NCBI GenBank assembly: GCA_016647705.1
Contig: CM028340.1
Span: 9,549,001-9,613,000 of the forward strand
Direction: 5' to 3'
Origin: Eucommia ulmoides
Taxonomy: Eukaryota; Streptophyta; Magnoliopsida; Garryales; Eucommiaceae
DNA length: 64,000 nucleotides
Part shown: piece by piece, positions 47,760 through 60,039 of the stretch
How the letters are laid out: each line of letters opens with the position of its first letter
Position numbering within the stretch: the stretch's first letter is position 1
Notes under the pieces: generated by a model
Seen by the model: the letters and a program-made list of their open reading frames with translations, nothing else
The model's database searches: none
What the model was told of the DNA's origin: nothing
Program-made: the position numbers and the translations under genes

Positions 47760-49575
47760 TCTCAAGCCTCAATCCTATTTATAGGATCCCAAAAGTGAAT
47801 TTAAAGGTGGTTTTGGGTCAAATCCGGAGGCTTAGGGTGCAATTTGGTCAAGTCCAGAGGCTAAGGGGGCCACTTTGCAATTTTTCTACCGAAGTGGGCG
47901 CGTAACGGGCCAAATCATGTCGAATTTAAGTAAAAAAAGGGACTGGAATGAGTTTCTTAAACGAAATGGGCAAAAAAAAAAATACAATTGGGCCAAAAAT
48001 TAGATAAATGGGCTAAAACAAATTCAAATGGGTCTTTTATATGCAACTTGTTTCATCTCAAAATTCCAAATGTGCATTTAGCTATGTCCAAAAGAGTAGA
48101 CAGTGATCTATATTCAAGTGTCGAAAATCGAAACTTTTATCCATTTGAATTTTTTCTTGTGTATTTTGCTTCCAAAAAGTGTGTTTTTTATCCAATTCTT
48201 CAAATCTTCAAAAACAAATAAAATAAATCAATTATACTAATTTAATTTATTTAAAAGAATAACAAAATTTAGATTAGTGGTATTAAATCGCACAAAATGT
48301 GGTGTAATCACACCCCCGAACCTAAATTTTGTTAGTTCTCGAGCAAAAAACAAACCAACTAAATGAAAAGTCACTTTCGTAGGGAACACGATTGCATTTA
48401 GCGTATGGAACAATTCTTTAAACCGCTAGGTCACCCCTAGTTGACGAGTATAGTCTTGTAAGAGTTTATAACAATCTTACCTACAAATATCTCAAATTCC
48501 TTTGTGTGTCCTCTATTCCTCACAAAATTTTTATCAGTCCTATCCAATGGTAATAAATCAAATCGAGAGCATACGAGAGTTATTGATCTCATAACACATG
48601 ATTTCTAGCAATATTCAATTTTGTACCCACAACATACATGCATCTATCTTTTATAAGGAATTTAGAACAAGTAGTTAATCAACTAGTTTTAACAATCAAA
48701 CAATCTTTTCCCAGAAATAAGAATATATTTGTCTAAATCATTTTTTTTTCTTTTTTAAATATTTTTATGTAATAAAAATAAATCATTTTCTTTAAACAAG
48801 TGACATGTGCAATGTTAACTCCATTGAGCTTTCTAAGATATCCGTGTAACGAGTGTTGGGCCAATAATTAAACTCCAGTTGCGTCGGAGTATTAGATGTT
48901 AAGGCACCCTTCAGGCTTAATAACTCGAACAACTTAGGCTTTGAAGTTAACGATCCACTTATCGTATTAACAAATCACTTCTCCCTTTTGACGCGAAATT
49001 TGTAGCTTATAAAGGCAAAAGGCTTGGTTACGTAGCGAAAGTTCATCATTAAGACAAAAAATCATTATTATTATTATTATTACAAATGTATTATTATTAT
49101 AAAAAATAATTTTTTTTATACATATATATTTAAACTTCAGGGATTGGTTATTTTCCTACCAAAATTTAGTAAATCAGCTCATGTACTAAATTTAAAATAA
49201 AAGAAAGTTAACATGCATATAAGAGGTGAAAAATAAAATATTTTTAAAAATCAGTGCTTTGCTCCAATAATTATTTAGCAAATTCCAATTTGTACCCGAC
49301 AGACATGTTATCAAAGGATAAATTGACAAAATTAAGTGTGAAATAAAATATAAGAAGGAATACAAACATTTACCCCCTATCAAACCTAAACCTCGTATTA
49401 GCCTCAATGAGAAAATTACGAAATTAATTGGGTAAGGAAAGATACAACCTAACATAAAGAATTTGCATATTTGAACTGCGTTGGTGTAGACTACTTGTAC
49501 CTATATGACACAACACTTAAGGAAACTCATCAAATCAAATATAAAAAATAAAATTAGAAAACTAAGACAACAGTG
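47760..49575 (-). other. probable 3' LTR/UTR of a gypsy element
   Basis: Noncoding sequence follows (in minus sense) a purine-rich AAGTGGGAGGCAACCCAC tract at 49571-49590 and the gypsy pol end. It contains the stretch CCCGAACCTAAATTTTGTTA near 48315, of a kind common downstream of plant gypsy pol. LTR ends were not fixed. An (ATT)n run lies at about 49063-49082. Confidence 0.4.
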
Positions 49576-49589
49576 GGTTGCCTCCCACT

Positions 49590-49836
49590 TAATGTTAAGT
49601 TTAACATCTTCAGCCGGACGTGATGGGGCGTCATGAATAGATTGGGTTAACCAATTTTATTGCTTCGATGATGCCCCGCTCCTCGTAGCCTACCATATGC
49701 TTAAACCTTTGGCCATTAACTTTAAGTTTTTTGCCTCTCTCAAGTCGATGATCTCCACAACCCTATTGGGGTATGCTCTTTCAACCATAAATGGGTCATC
49801 CCATTTAAATCGAAGTTTGCCTAGGAAAAGTATCAA
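49590..49836 (-). pseudogene. Ty3/gypsy integrase C-terminus (Tat/Athila type)
   Basis: On the minus strand: KLILFLGKLRFKWDDPFMVE, RAYPNRVVEIIDL, then after one frameshift ERGKKLKVNGQRFKHM. This matches the conserved end of plant Tat/Athila pol (SRW-GPF ... KVNG-R-K). It is interrupted at 49846 by the Mutator-like element; its continuation beyond 52073 is short and unclear. Confidence 0.75.
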
Positions 49837-49845
49837 CTTTGAATT

Positions 49846-52064
49846 GGGATAAAGACCTTTTTGGTCCCTAAGAAATGCCTTGGGTGTCCAATTGACCCCT
49901 AAGATTTGTAATTCGACAATTTGGCCCTTGACATTTCAAAATAGTGTCCAATTGACCCCTGGGTCAGGTTCTGTTAGTGAAATTTGGAAATTTTGGACGG
50001 AAACAGTCACGTGACAAGCACGTGACTATTTGGCCAAGGGTAAATGCGTCATTTCAATCATATTAATATAATGGGGTCTATTTGCATATGTTGTTAAACT
50101 AAGGGGTCAAAACATTTTTTTCCCAAACCTTTTCTTCCTTCATTTTCTTTCTCTCTTCGTTTCTCAGCCCTCTCGACTCCTTCATTCCTCTGCACCACCG
50201 AGCACCAACATACTACCATACAACCGTCTCCACCATTGCCAAACCAAAGACCACCTCCACCACCATCTCTACTATCGTCGAACCAAACTCCATTTGCAAA
50301 CCCATATCCTTGAAGACCCCAAACCAAAACACTACCGCCGAACACCACCACCGAAACCAAACATCAACGATCTCTCTCCTGTTTTCGCAAGCTCTCTCTC
50401 TCTCTACAGGCGGCAATGGCGGACCAAAGCAGGTATTTGCGACATCGTGACTATGAATTTTTAAGAGAATTTTGATTGATTAGTGTGAATGGCGGACCAA
50501 ATTGGATTTTGATTTCGAAACTGGGTTTCGATTTCGAAATCGAAACCCTAGTTCGTTCACCTGTTTTTCTTCAATTTTTTTAGGTCGTCTTCTTTCTCTA
50601 CTGAGCTCCGATCCTTCGTTCCACTGCCTAAATCGATTTCGTTCGTTCACCTGGTTCGAAACCCCAAATCAATTTCGAAATTGAAACCTATTTCAAATTT
50701 CGATTTCGAAATCAAACCTAGGGGTTTCGATTTCGATGGTGTTCGTTGTTTTGGTTTTGGTGGCAATGTTCGGCGGTGTTCTTCAATTTCAAAATCGAAA
50801 CCGTAGTTCAATTTGGGTTTCAACTATTTCGATTTGGGTTTCGATTTCAAAATCAAAACCCAAATCGATTTCCATTTTGAACAGGGTTTCGATTTAGGTT
50901 TCGATTTCGATTTTGAAATCGAAATCAAAACCTTATTTCTATTTCAATTTTGAAATCGAAACCCCTAGGTTCGATTTCGATGGTGTTCGGCATTTTGGTG
51001 GCGATGTTTGATGGTGTTCTTCTATTTCGATTTCGATTTTGAAATCGAAATCGAAATCAATTTCCTTTTTCGATTTCGAAATAGAAATCAAAACCCTAAG
51101 GTTAGATTTTGACGGTGTTCGTCATTTTGGTGGTGGTGTTCGGCGGTGTTCTTCGTGTCATGTTTTTCGGTTTCGATTTCGAAATCGAAATCGATTTTGA
51201 TTTCTTGTTTCGATTTTGAAATCGAAACCCGAGACAACTCTATTTGATAAATAATGATATAAATAGAGAGATATAACCCAAGACTTGTAACCTAATGGTT
51301 ATTTAGTGTACTTTTTTAATGAGAAGTTTAATGTTAATTATTTCTAATTTTTTATCTACCTTCTGTAATTATTTTAATCAATACATATGTTAAAAAATAG
51401 GTTTGGTTGATTTTTATTTTTTGATATGTATTATATTGTTTTTTTAGGGCTTGATGTATTGTATTATTTTTTTAAGGCTTGTTGTACTGTTTTTTAATGA
51501 CATATTGTATTGTTCTAATTGTTTAAGAGAACATGATGTATTGTACTATTTGTTTTAGGTTCTGTTGTATTATTCTTATTTTTTAGAACATGATGTATTG
51601 GTTGTGTTTTCTAAAATATAAAAAAAAACTTTGGTTTTTTTTAATTTTTTTTTGTTAATATATGTTCTGCTTTTTTTATAGTTCAAAAATACAAAAAAAA
51701 ATTCTCCCGATCAGGGTTGGAATCGATCAATACAATGAAAATGAAGAATAAACAATTAAAATAGGGGTAGGAAGAATATTTAAAAGTTGCAAAGAAATAT
51801 TGAGTGGGAGGGATCAACAAGAAATAGAAAAAAAATATTTTGACCCCTTGAAATTTAGATGGTTTTTCAAATTAATCCTAATGAATGAAAAGACCAAAAT
51901 ACCCTTAAACTAACGTTAACCGTTAGCTTAACTTCGCAGAATTCGCTTCAGGGGTCAATTGGACACTATTTTGAAATGTCAAAGACCAAATTGTCGAATT
52001 GCAAATCTTAAGGGCCAATTGGACACTCAAGGGATTTCTCAGGGACCAAAAAAGTCTTTATCCC
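49846..52064. mobile_element. Mutator-like element (non-autonomous)
   Basis: The termini are inverted repeats of about 117 bp starting GGGATAAAGACYTTTTTGGT, with about nine mismatches by eye. A perfect 9-bp target duplication CTTTGAATT (49837-49845 and 52065-52073) is diagnostic of the Mutator superfamily. The interior has no transposase. It holds a C/T-rich exon-like stretch (50110-50440) and many TTTCGATTTCGAAATCGAAA palindromic repeats (50500-51240). Confidence 0.92.
50500..51240. repeat. GATTTCGAAATC palindromic repeat tract
   Basis: Many self-complementary GATTTCGAAATC units with CCCTAG and GGTGTTCG spacers. The same motif fills 9100-9430 inside the unrelated hAT-like element. Confidence 0.85.
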
Positions 52065-52289
52065 CTTTGAATTGAATAACCACTCCTCTTAGCCTAAGGA
52101 CTATTGTGTTTTTGTTTTTTTTTTTTTTTTTTTTGTACATATGTTTGGGAAGAGAGTTGAACTCTAGATTTTCCATAAAGGAGGTGACCTACATATCTAT
52201 CAGGCTACAAATCTTGGGATGCTAAGAACTATTGCAATAAGGGTATTTTACAAGGGCTATTAGTAAGGGTATTTCTGTATTCAATATTT

Positions 52290-52765
52290 TTTGATACTTC
52301 AAATGAAAATGTGTCTATTTCTTCTGTTGATTTTATTGATATGTAGCATGCTAGATTAGGCCATGTTAATTATTCTTATACAAAAAAAAATGAGTGAACC
52401 GATACTTATTTCAATTTTTTCAAATGTAAATTTTGATAAATACAAAATTTGTGTTTGGTCTAAAACCCACTAAAAAGTCTTCTAAATTTGTTCAAAGAAA
52501 AACTATTTTGTTAAGTCTCATTCGCAGTAATATGGCATATTTGAATAACACAATGACCATAGGTGAAAAATGGCATTTTCCTATATTTATTGATGATTTT
52601 TAAAGATATACAAAAGTTTGTTTGCATAGAATAAAAATGAAACTGGTGAGATGTTTATTAAGCATAAATTAGAGGTATGAAATCAAGTAAATCAAAAAAG
52701 AATAAAAAGATTATGTTCTGATGGAAGAGGTGAATATGAATCTAACACTTTTAATATATTTTTTA
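52290..52765 (+). pseudogene. Ty1/copia pre-integrase/integrase fragment
   Basis: Frameshifted pieces read HARLGHVNYSYTKK, KPTKKSSKFVQRKT-like, a FIDDFLKIYKSLFA-like core and KRIKRLCSDGRGEYESNTF. It is heavily decayed and ends near 52765. Confidence 0.7.
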
Positions 52766-53325
52766 GCAACAGTGGATCCTAACCGTTAGTAGCGATATTC
52801 GTAGCATTTCAGTAGTGGTACAGGTGAGTTCGATGACAGAGCAATGATGGGTACAATAGCGGTGAATTCTTTACCAACGGCAACAATTTTCGGCGGCCTT
52901 TCGGCTATGGGGACACTGATTTCTGCAGCAAATTTCAGTGACTATGCTTAAGCGGCGATCATTAGTAGCAAGCTATGTTTCAACGATGAAGACACTTGAT
53001 TTCATCAAAAGCAATCTTCGACAGCAATATTTCAACGACGGTAAAGATTTTATTGGTGCACAAAAAATATTGCTTCATGCACTATTCCTACACTGTTGTC
53101 AAGGCGGCAGTGTGATTTTAGTTGCATGTTGTCCAAGTTTTAGCAGTAGAGTTTCAATGTTTTTAGCCATGTTGAGTGTTTTTTTAAATGTTTTTGGTCC
53201 ATCTATTATGCCTAGATGATTCAATTCAAAATCTCATTTGAGCTAATATTGTAGTACAGTAACTGTTATCAGTTTTAATATAAAATCCACATTCATATCG
53301 TTTGTCGTGTGTTAGTACGATATAA
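52766..53325. other. unrecognised segment with one open frame
   Basis: A 93-codon plus frame at 52938-53219 has no recognisable domain. The segment is the target site of solo LTR D. Confidence 0.3.
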
Positions 53326-53330
53326 AGGTT

Positions 53331-55602
53331 TGTTGGCCCAGTGATCTACCTAAGAGAGAGGAGAATTGGAAAGTTACAAAATTAAAACCAAATTCTTATC
53401 TTTTAGCACTTAATTAATTAAATAATTAATTTAATCTTAAATCAATTATTTATCTTTATATCGCAGCGGATAAATGTTATTAACTAGGTGCACATACAAA
53501 TAACAAAAATTAAACAAAGCAACACACAATAATATATCTTGGTTCACTAAACTACTATTGGCTAATTTAATCCTTCGAGCCTCACGGAGATTCGCACCCA
53601 CTGATTCTATCACAAACTCATAATCAAATTTTACAATCCCTTTCATAAGTTCAGAAATAACCTTATCTTTTTTCATGCTCAAGATTAACCTAATCCTTTC
53701 ACAGGTGAAGGATCAAACCTAATTCTTTTATACCTTAAGTTAAGAATCAAACCACAACAAAAAACACTCCAAATATCCTTTTTGCCGGTAAGGATAGAAC
53801 CCCTACAAATCACACAAACTCATTCTAATCAGGAATAATTAAGCCTACATCTTTTCAAAGGAAAAGAGTAACCTAATCTTTTTATACTTTAGTAAAAGAT
53901 CAATCCTCAATATCTTTATCGGAAGAGATTGAAACCCAGCTATCCCTAACTAGATACTCCCAATAGTATCTAATCCGCACACAACTCACCAATTACCAAA
54001 ATTGATAAGTTTTTCCTACTCGGAGCATCTACCACCTCAAATTAATTTAAACTCGATTAATATCTTGAAGTTGCTAGTGATAAAATTTTACGTGAGAAAT
54101 TTAAAATATGATTATAAAATAATGCGGGTAGCACAAAATTGAACACGTTATCAGATTATCACCAAAAATCATTTTAAAAGACTTTTTATACTTTTAACGT
54201 TCAAAAATGATTTCACAAAATCGAATTACCAAGCAAGCAATAATAATAATAAACTCAATAAAAAATAAGTTTGGAACGATCTCATCAGAAAAACACGAAA
54301 AAAATACAAATCAGATCGATAGACATCTCAAATCGGTGATGTCAAATGAATTAGCGTTTTAACTCAAGTACTCAAACACTAGAATCATCTTACAATAATA
54401 ACTCAATATAATATCAGAATGATAATTCTCAGAAAACTCAGGAGCTGAATAGTTCATAATGGAAATTCTCTCTTATCTCTAAAAAATGCAGGTCCATTTA
54501 AATAGTTTTGAAACAGACCCTCTAACAGCTAGTTCCCATATAGACCATTTATATTGATATGACTCAATCCTGGTTCAATTCACTTAATAATAGCTTTTAA
54601 ATCATTCAATTTAATCTCTCAAATATTTCTCAATCTCAAATAGATAAGATAGAAAGAATTAAATGTATCAATAGAAATATTCAAAATATATGAACCATAT
54701 CTTTAGGAACATCAAAATAGCAACCATATATCTTAAAAAATATCAAGTCCCTGAGATATCTGTCAGATTTAAACCATAAAATGGCTAGTAACAGCTACTT
54801 TTTGATCAAATCCATGAAATCCGCTAAACTTGAAACAAGCCCACCGGTTGACTAACCAAACACCATAAATCAACCGATCGATTTAGGTTGTAGCCAAAGC
54901 CAAAATTACTCGCTAGTCGGTCGACTGATATTCCATAGGTTGGTTGACCGACCGATTCAAGATGCTCCCTAGGCCATTTCTCAGCCATGGTTGGTTGACT
55001 AATCCTCCATAATCTGTCAACTGATCAATTCAAAGACTTTATTTATAAGCATAGGTTAACCGATCTCTCTTCGGTCGGTTAACCAATCAATCTAGAGACT
55101 ACACCATTTTCCAGCCTACACCCATGGGTTGACCGATCCCTGCTGGAACTCTTTCGCCATAGTTAATTTTAACTCCAATCTTCAACGTTTTTACCCCTTT
55201 AACTGATTTCCTTTCTTGACTAACTTAATTGACACTTATTAAATAATTTTAAGCACTAATCTTTCTTAAGTCAATATTTCTTCTTCAATTTCACATTGAA
55301 GCAAATATGTTAACTAATTAGGATCCTAATAAAAACACACATAAACATAAATTCATTTTGTGTCGTGTGTGATCCTAATTGGGATACATTAAGAGTAAAA
55401 ATTAACCTGAGTTGTTTTCTCCTAAATTCTTCAAAGTTTTTAGTCTCTTAATGCTCGTATATTTGTCAGTCTTTTTGCATCCTTAATCATTTCTTCATGG
55501 TACTATTCTTAATGGAACTCTTATACTAAAACACTCAATAAACCTGTTAGTTACACCAAAAACATCAATATGTAATTGTCCATCAAAATCTTAGGATCAA
55601 TA
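53331..55602 (-). mobile_element. solo LTR D (SIRE-like family)
   Basis: It runs on the plus strand from TGTTGGCCCAG at 53331 to GGATCAATA at 55602 (terminal CA decayed to TA), flanked by AGGTT at 53326-53330 and 55603-55607. No internal region is present, so this is an LTR-LTR recombination product of about 2.27 kb. It shares the GGTTCACTAA, CGCACCCACT and GCCGGTAAGGAT blocks of the other LTRs. The array at 54840-55150 and a decayed TATA region near 54490 keep the family spacing. Confidence 0.9.
54840..55150 (-). repeat. palindrome array in solo LTR D
   Basis: Degenerate units such as GGTCGGTTAACCAATC, GTCGGTCGACTGAT and GGTTGACCGACCGATTC. CpG sites are often lost to TG or CA. Confidence 0.8.
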
Positions 55603-55639
55603 AGGTTATTATAATGTAGTGCATCAATTTATATTTGTT

Positions 55640-56320
55640 TATGAATTAGAATGGAGGGAATGGATTTTCAAAATGGGCACATGCCCTCCAACCTGAACTT
55701 TTTAAAATAATTGGTGTCAAGAACTGGTAAACACCCCTAGTATGGTTTGGGCAGACGATATATGTGAATTTCTTGCTGAGGTGAAGGTAATGCACTGAGG
55801 AAATTGAGCACCGAGCTCGGTGAAATTTTGACTCTTCGAGAAATCCTTGCACTATGAGTTAAACTTCTTTCTGGACTCCATTATAAGCTCCACTCTAGAC
55901 TTCGAGTTGAGATCCTCTCTGGACTTCGAGTTGATATCCAACTCCGTACTTTAAGCACTTATAAAATGACCCACTGGGGTTGTACCCTAGTGAAGTCCCT
56001 CCGACGTAAGAATAAGTATCCGTGGAAAAAGGTTAAAGTGCTCTTGAGTGAATAATAAGCAATATCTGGTGACAGTAAATGCCTAGGAGTATATATAGGG
56101 AGTAGGGCTCAATTAGCACCATCAAATTGGGGACTCTAGATCGGTTAATTAGAATAATCCGACAAGCAGACAATGAGCTTGCAAATAATGGTCTTAAGTA
56201 TCTGTAATAGGCTTTTGGGCCCATTAGGAGAAGTCCATGGGCCGGTCTAATTGTAATGGAGATAAAGGGCCCGTTTTAGCCACTTCAACTAAACAGAAGG
56301 TCAAGAGGGTCTTCTGGGTG
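55640..56320 (-). mobile_element. Tat-lineage gypsy LTR (probable 3' LTR)
   Basis: In minus sense it carries a TATA box (CCCTATATATACTCC, 56087-56100), then TTACTGTCACC, CACTCAAGAGCACTTTAACC and CCACGGATACTTATTCTTAC, followed by GTCGGAGGGACTTC (55997-56010), the arrangement seen in R/U5 of many plant Tat LTRs. Its exact ends are not clear, and whether it belongs to the pol at 61-64 kb is inferred from position and shared repeats. Confidence 0.6.
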
Positions 56321-56329
56321 GTCTTCGGG

Positions 56330-56940
56330 CCCTCTTATGATGATCAGCCAAGCTGAGGGTGCTCGGAGCCCTCAGCTCAGCACAATTGATTTCTGGGCGA
56401 ATTTGGGCTTTACACTTGATGATCAGCCAAACAAAGGGTGCGCGGAGCCCTTAACTTGGTGTAATGGTCTTCTAGGCAATCTCTGGGCCTCCCATTTGAT
56501 GATCAACCAAGCTGAGGGTAATCGGAGCCCTCAACTCAGCGCAGTGGTCTTCTGGGCAGTCTTGAGGCCTCCCATTTAATGATCAGCCGAGCTGAGGGTG
56601 CTCGGAGCCCAGAGCTCGGCCAAAGAGGTCCTCTGGATTTTGAGGTTGTCGATTTGAGGATGCTCGAAGCCTAGAGCTCAGCCAAGGAAGTTATATGGAT
56701 GATTTTAGGCCTCCATATTTTGAAGTTGCCGAGCTAAGGGTGCTCGAGGCCTGGAGGTCAGCTAAAGAGGTCCTCTGGACGATTTTAGGCCTCTATATTT
56801 TGAGGTTGCCAAGATGAGGGTGCTTAGAGCCCAGAGCTCAACCAATGAAGTTCTATGGATGGTTTTAAGGCCCCATATTTTGAGGTTGCCCAGCTAAGGG
56901 TACTCAGAGCCTAGAGCTTGGGCCTTTTCCCACACTTGAG
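56330..56940. repeat. ~80-bp tandem array, about eight units
   Basis: Each unit has GAGGGTGCTCGGAGCC, a GAGCTCGGC-like element and CTTCTGGGCRGTYTTGRGGC-like text. Unit starts lie near 56339, 56418, 56498 and 56578, with later units at 56651-56896. Confidence 0.85.
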
Positions 56941-57689
56941 ACCTTAGCACCTTGAATTGATCATGACAGAACCCCAATTCACGTATGGGTTTGGACAGGT
57001 AGCTTATCGACCAAATTTCTCATTATCATTTTTCCCGTAGTCCCTAGCATCTGACCGTAGTGGTGGATGTTTAGGATTTTGAACTCTCATCCTGAGATGT
57101 TCAGGACCGCTGCTTGAGGCATGCCTAGTACATGCGTGTAAGCTTTGTCTTGCTGGGGAAGCTAAACCTTGTGACTATTGGATGGTTTCCACGTAGCACC
57201 AAGCACACAAATCAATAAAATTAGAGTCGTTGGGCTTGCAACCTTTGAATGAACACTATACTCCTTACAAAGAGAGGGTTTCCTTAATTCATTTCACACT
57301 TACAAAAATTTTGAGTTTCTTCCGTCTGTCTAGAAATTGGTACATTTTCTCTCATTTTCCCGTTTCCTATCCATGTCACTCTCTTCTTCCTCATTGCCTT
57401 CTTCTTTCTCTAGTTCGACCTGGAGCTCGGGGTTCGGTTCTTCAGATCAGACCTCATTCAACCCCCTGTCCTTCGGGGTTGAGCGTCATTTGGCCTAGGA
57501 AGATGCCTCATCCTCTATACCGGACAGGCTTAACTAATCGAGTGGTACGGTCCAGTCCAGCCTGGCTACTCTTGTGAGCGTTGCGGGCTAGCCCAACGAG
57601 AGCGGCGGGGCGTTCTCTTCTGGTGACCCCGTAGCCACAGTCCTGCCTGAGGTCATCATGGTGACTGAATTTCTCCAGGCCCTTCATCT

Positions 57690-59798
57690 ATCCCAAATCT
57701 TGTGAGATAATGTAGTAACTAATACTGGGCCGAAGAAACTCCATATCAATGTCTCGATCACGAGCCTGATCTAGAACATCGATTCGATCATGGATCCGTG
57801 TCGTTCGTGTGAAATATGGGTTGTGTCCCTCATAACTTGCTCCGAACAATTTGAGGCCGGTGGTAGAGGCATACATAAATTTCCAAGGCAAGAGGATTAA
57901 GCCGATCATAGAGCTTTTCAAGGCCATTTTCTTGGCCAAGCCGCTCTCCCAAGGTGCTAGATAGTGCTACATATCCCCCAGATCGACCTTCTTAATGAAC
58001 CTGGACTCGTCCATTCACAACTAGAAGCCCCAATTCTTCTATCTCGGAAAGAGTGGTTGGCAATTCAGCTGGATGATGAGAAGAAATACCCCATTCAAAT
58101 AGAATGGGGGAAAGTTGATAAGGATATGGCCTCCAGGAAGAGATACTAGGATTTCAAGGGTTTTCAAGCACTTGAGATTTTTTCTAACCTCTTCACTTTC
58201 TTTTTTTGCTCAATTCTCGAGAGGCCCAAGAAGAAAATGAGAGCCCTAAGTAACACAATCACTCAACAAAGGGACAAGGTTCTGAGGATAGTATATAAAG
58301 AAGTGAGCACGTTACTTGCTTCCCACCTCTTTGATATATTTTGGTACCGATCACCTTCTCTGCCCCCTATCGACACTGTTCTAGTTGACTAAGAGAATGG
58401 TAAGTTGTTTATGCTTGGTGAGTTTCTACACTTCCTTTTTTGTTGATTCATATTTTAATACTCCATTCATCCCTGCAGCTATGGACAAGGCATTCACATT
58501 CGTATTCTAATATTTCGTTCTTCCCTGCATTTATAGATAAGCCCTTCACGATTCAAAGGCTGAAGGAACGTACGGTTCGGGAGGCCACCCAGGCCGCCGG
58601 GCACCACAAGTTGAAGGTAGTCAGGCTGACCACTTTGCCCAGCCATCCTCCCAGCTACAACAACAGCACCATCCGACCCCGGCATGGACCCGGCCACCAA
58701 CCCTGCTAAGGGTCACGATTAGGGACTTTTCTAATTCTCACAATGCCTCTCACCAGTCAACGCCAATTGGGAGCAACGAGGTCTCCCCAGCTAACCCTTC
58801 CATAAAGGAGAAGCGAAAGGTGGATATAGGGGAAGCAAAAGAAGAAGTCCTCCAAAAAGACGAGGATGGCGAGTAGAGCCCCACCCGAGTTGGAAGCTGA
58901 TGAGGAGTTCTTTGGTGTCTCAAAGACTGGGCTCCCATCAGTTGGAGCCTACTAGACTCGCTTGGGGTGATGATCAACTACCTCAAACATGTCACCCCCT
59001 GAGGATAAAAAGATGTTGGCCGCCTTTGACATGGAGAGGCTCATGCACCATCTTGTCTAAGATCACATCTCGGTAAGGACTCATGTCCTGTACTCTACAC
59101 TTGTCTATTTTAGCACTCTTCTACTCTGCACTTATCTATTTTAGCATTTTATTTTTTCTAAGTATACTTATTTGATAATTCTTGTGCAAGGCATGATCCG
59201 CTAGTCTGTCCTCCATGATAGGCTATCCCAGAGCGCCATGGGGGACGCCTTCATCAGAGTAGAGAGATGTGCGACCCTCCAGAGCGAAGAAAGGATGAAC
59301 CACAATCTTCAAGCTACTGTGGAGGCTTATTTTTTCCTCCAGGTCTGGCTCTACCTAGTCACCATAGAGATGGATTACCTTACCACCCAGCTTCGGGACA
59401 AAACCTCTGAGGTGGAGGATTTGAAGAAGAGCTTGCAAAAGAAGGAGCTCTTGAGGGCCTCTATGGTCCACCATGCTAAGGATAAAGGCATCAAAAAGTA
59501 TAGGACAAGCCAAAAATTCAAGGATCTCAAGGCAGACCAGGTCAACGAGTACTTGGAAAAAGGCTTCGAGGCTGGAATGCGCTCCCTCCACCGCCAATTT
59601 TCATGCATCCTGTACGAGCGAATTCAAATAGAGTTCCTTGACCCTGAGAAGTATGAAGCAATAGAGGAGAGTGAGGTAGCTGAGAAAGGTGAGGCAACCG
59701 AGAAAGAAATGCAGAAAGCCAGCCAAGAGGGCGAGGATAACAAAGAGGCCCAGGTTGGGGCCATGGACATCAAGCATATCTATAAGGACTCAACTTAG
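57690..59798 (+). pseudogene. extra ORF of Tat gypsy element, antisense to pol
   Basis: Plus-strand coding-like pieces run against the pol. They are: LAPNNLRPVVEAYINFQGKR and IKPIIELFKAIFLAKPL near 57837-57945, LSRKEWLAIQLDDEKKYPIQ at 58039-58098, a Ser/Pro/Lys-rich linker (58540-58880), and an open 186-codon frame (59238-59798) with a coiled-coil half (LTTQLRDKTSEVEDLKKSLQ) and YLEKGFEAGMRSLHRQF. The layout (globular N-part, disordered linker, coiled coil) matches the extra ORFs of plant Tat elements, some in the putative gypsy-type transposon domain family. Intron-like breaks lie at 58400-58478 and 59073-59190. Stops upstream show decay. Its function is unknown. Confidence 0.6.
58446..58549 (+). 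repeat. 52-bp tandem duplication around a splice-acceptor-like site
   Basis: Two units (58446-58497, 58498-58549) share ATTCRTATTYTAATA, TTCNTCCCTGCA and AAGSCHTTCAC; the first contains CCCTGCAG. Confidence 0.75.
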
Positions 59799-60039
59799 TC
59801 GATCCGTCGGGGCAGCCATAGGATCCTCATCCTGACCTTATTTCAAGACTTGACTTCTTTGGTACTTTTTTTTTTATTCTTCTAGTGATTTGTGTAGCTT
59901 GGGCAAGAATCCCACTGCTGTAAACATCCTTTTGAATATAACGGAACACAAATTGACTCTTTTAGCAAACTTATGTGTTGGACTGTTGAATTGTTTCTCT
60001 CACTCCCCCTTCCTTAGGGTAGAGTAGTTTCGAAATGAA

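Noticed and set aside
56337-56579. 80-residue open frame in the tandem array
   Set aside because: It is produced by the ~80-bp repeat and has no independent coding signature.
56330-56940. CRISPR-like array
   Set aside because: Units are diverged tandem repeats without unique spacers, inside a plant retrotransposon.
57688-57939. Minus-strand 83-residue frame
   Set aside because: It is the reverse of the extra-ORF N-terminal region; the plus strand gives a better family-like reading.
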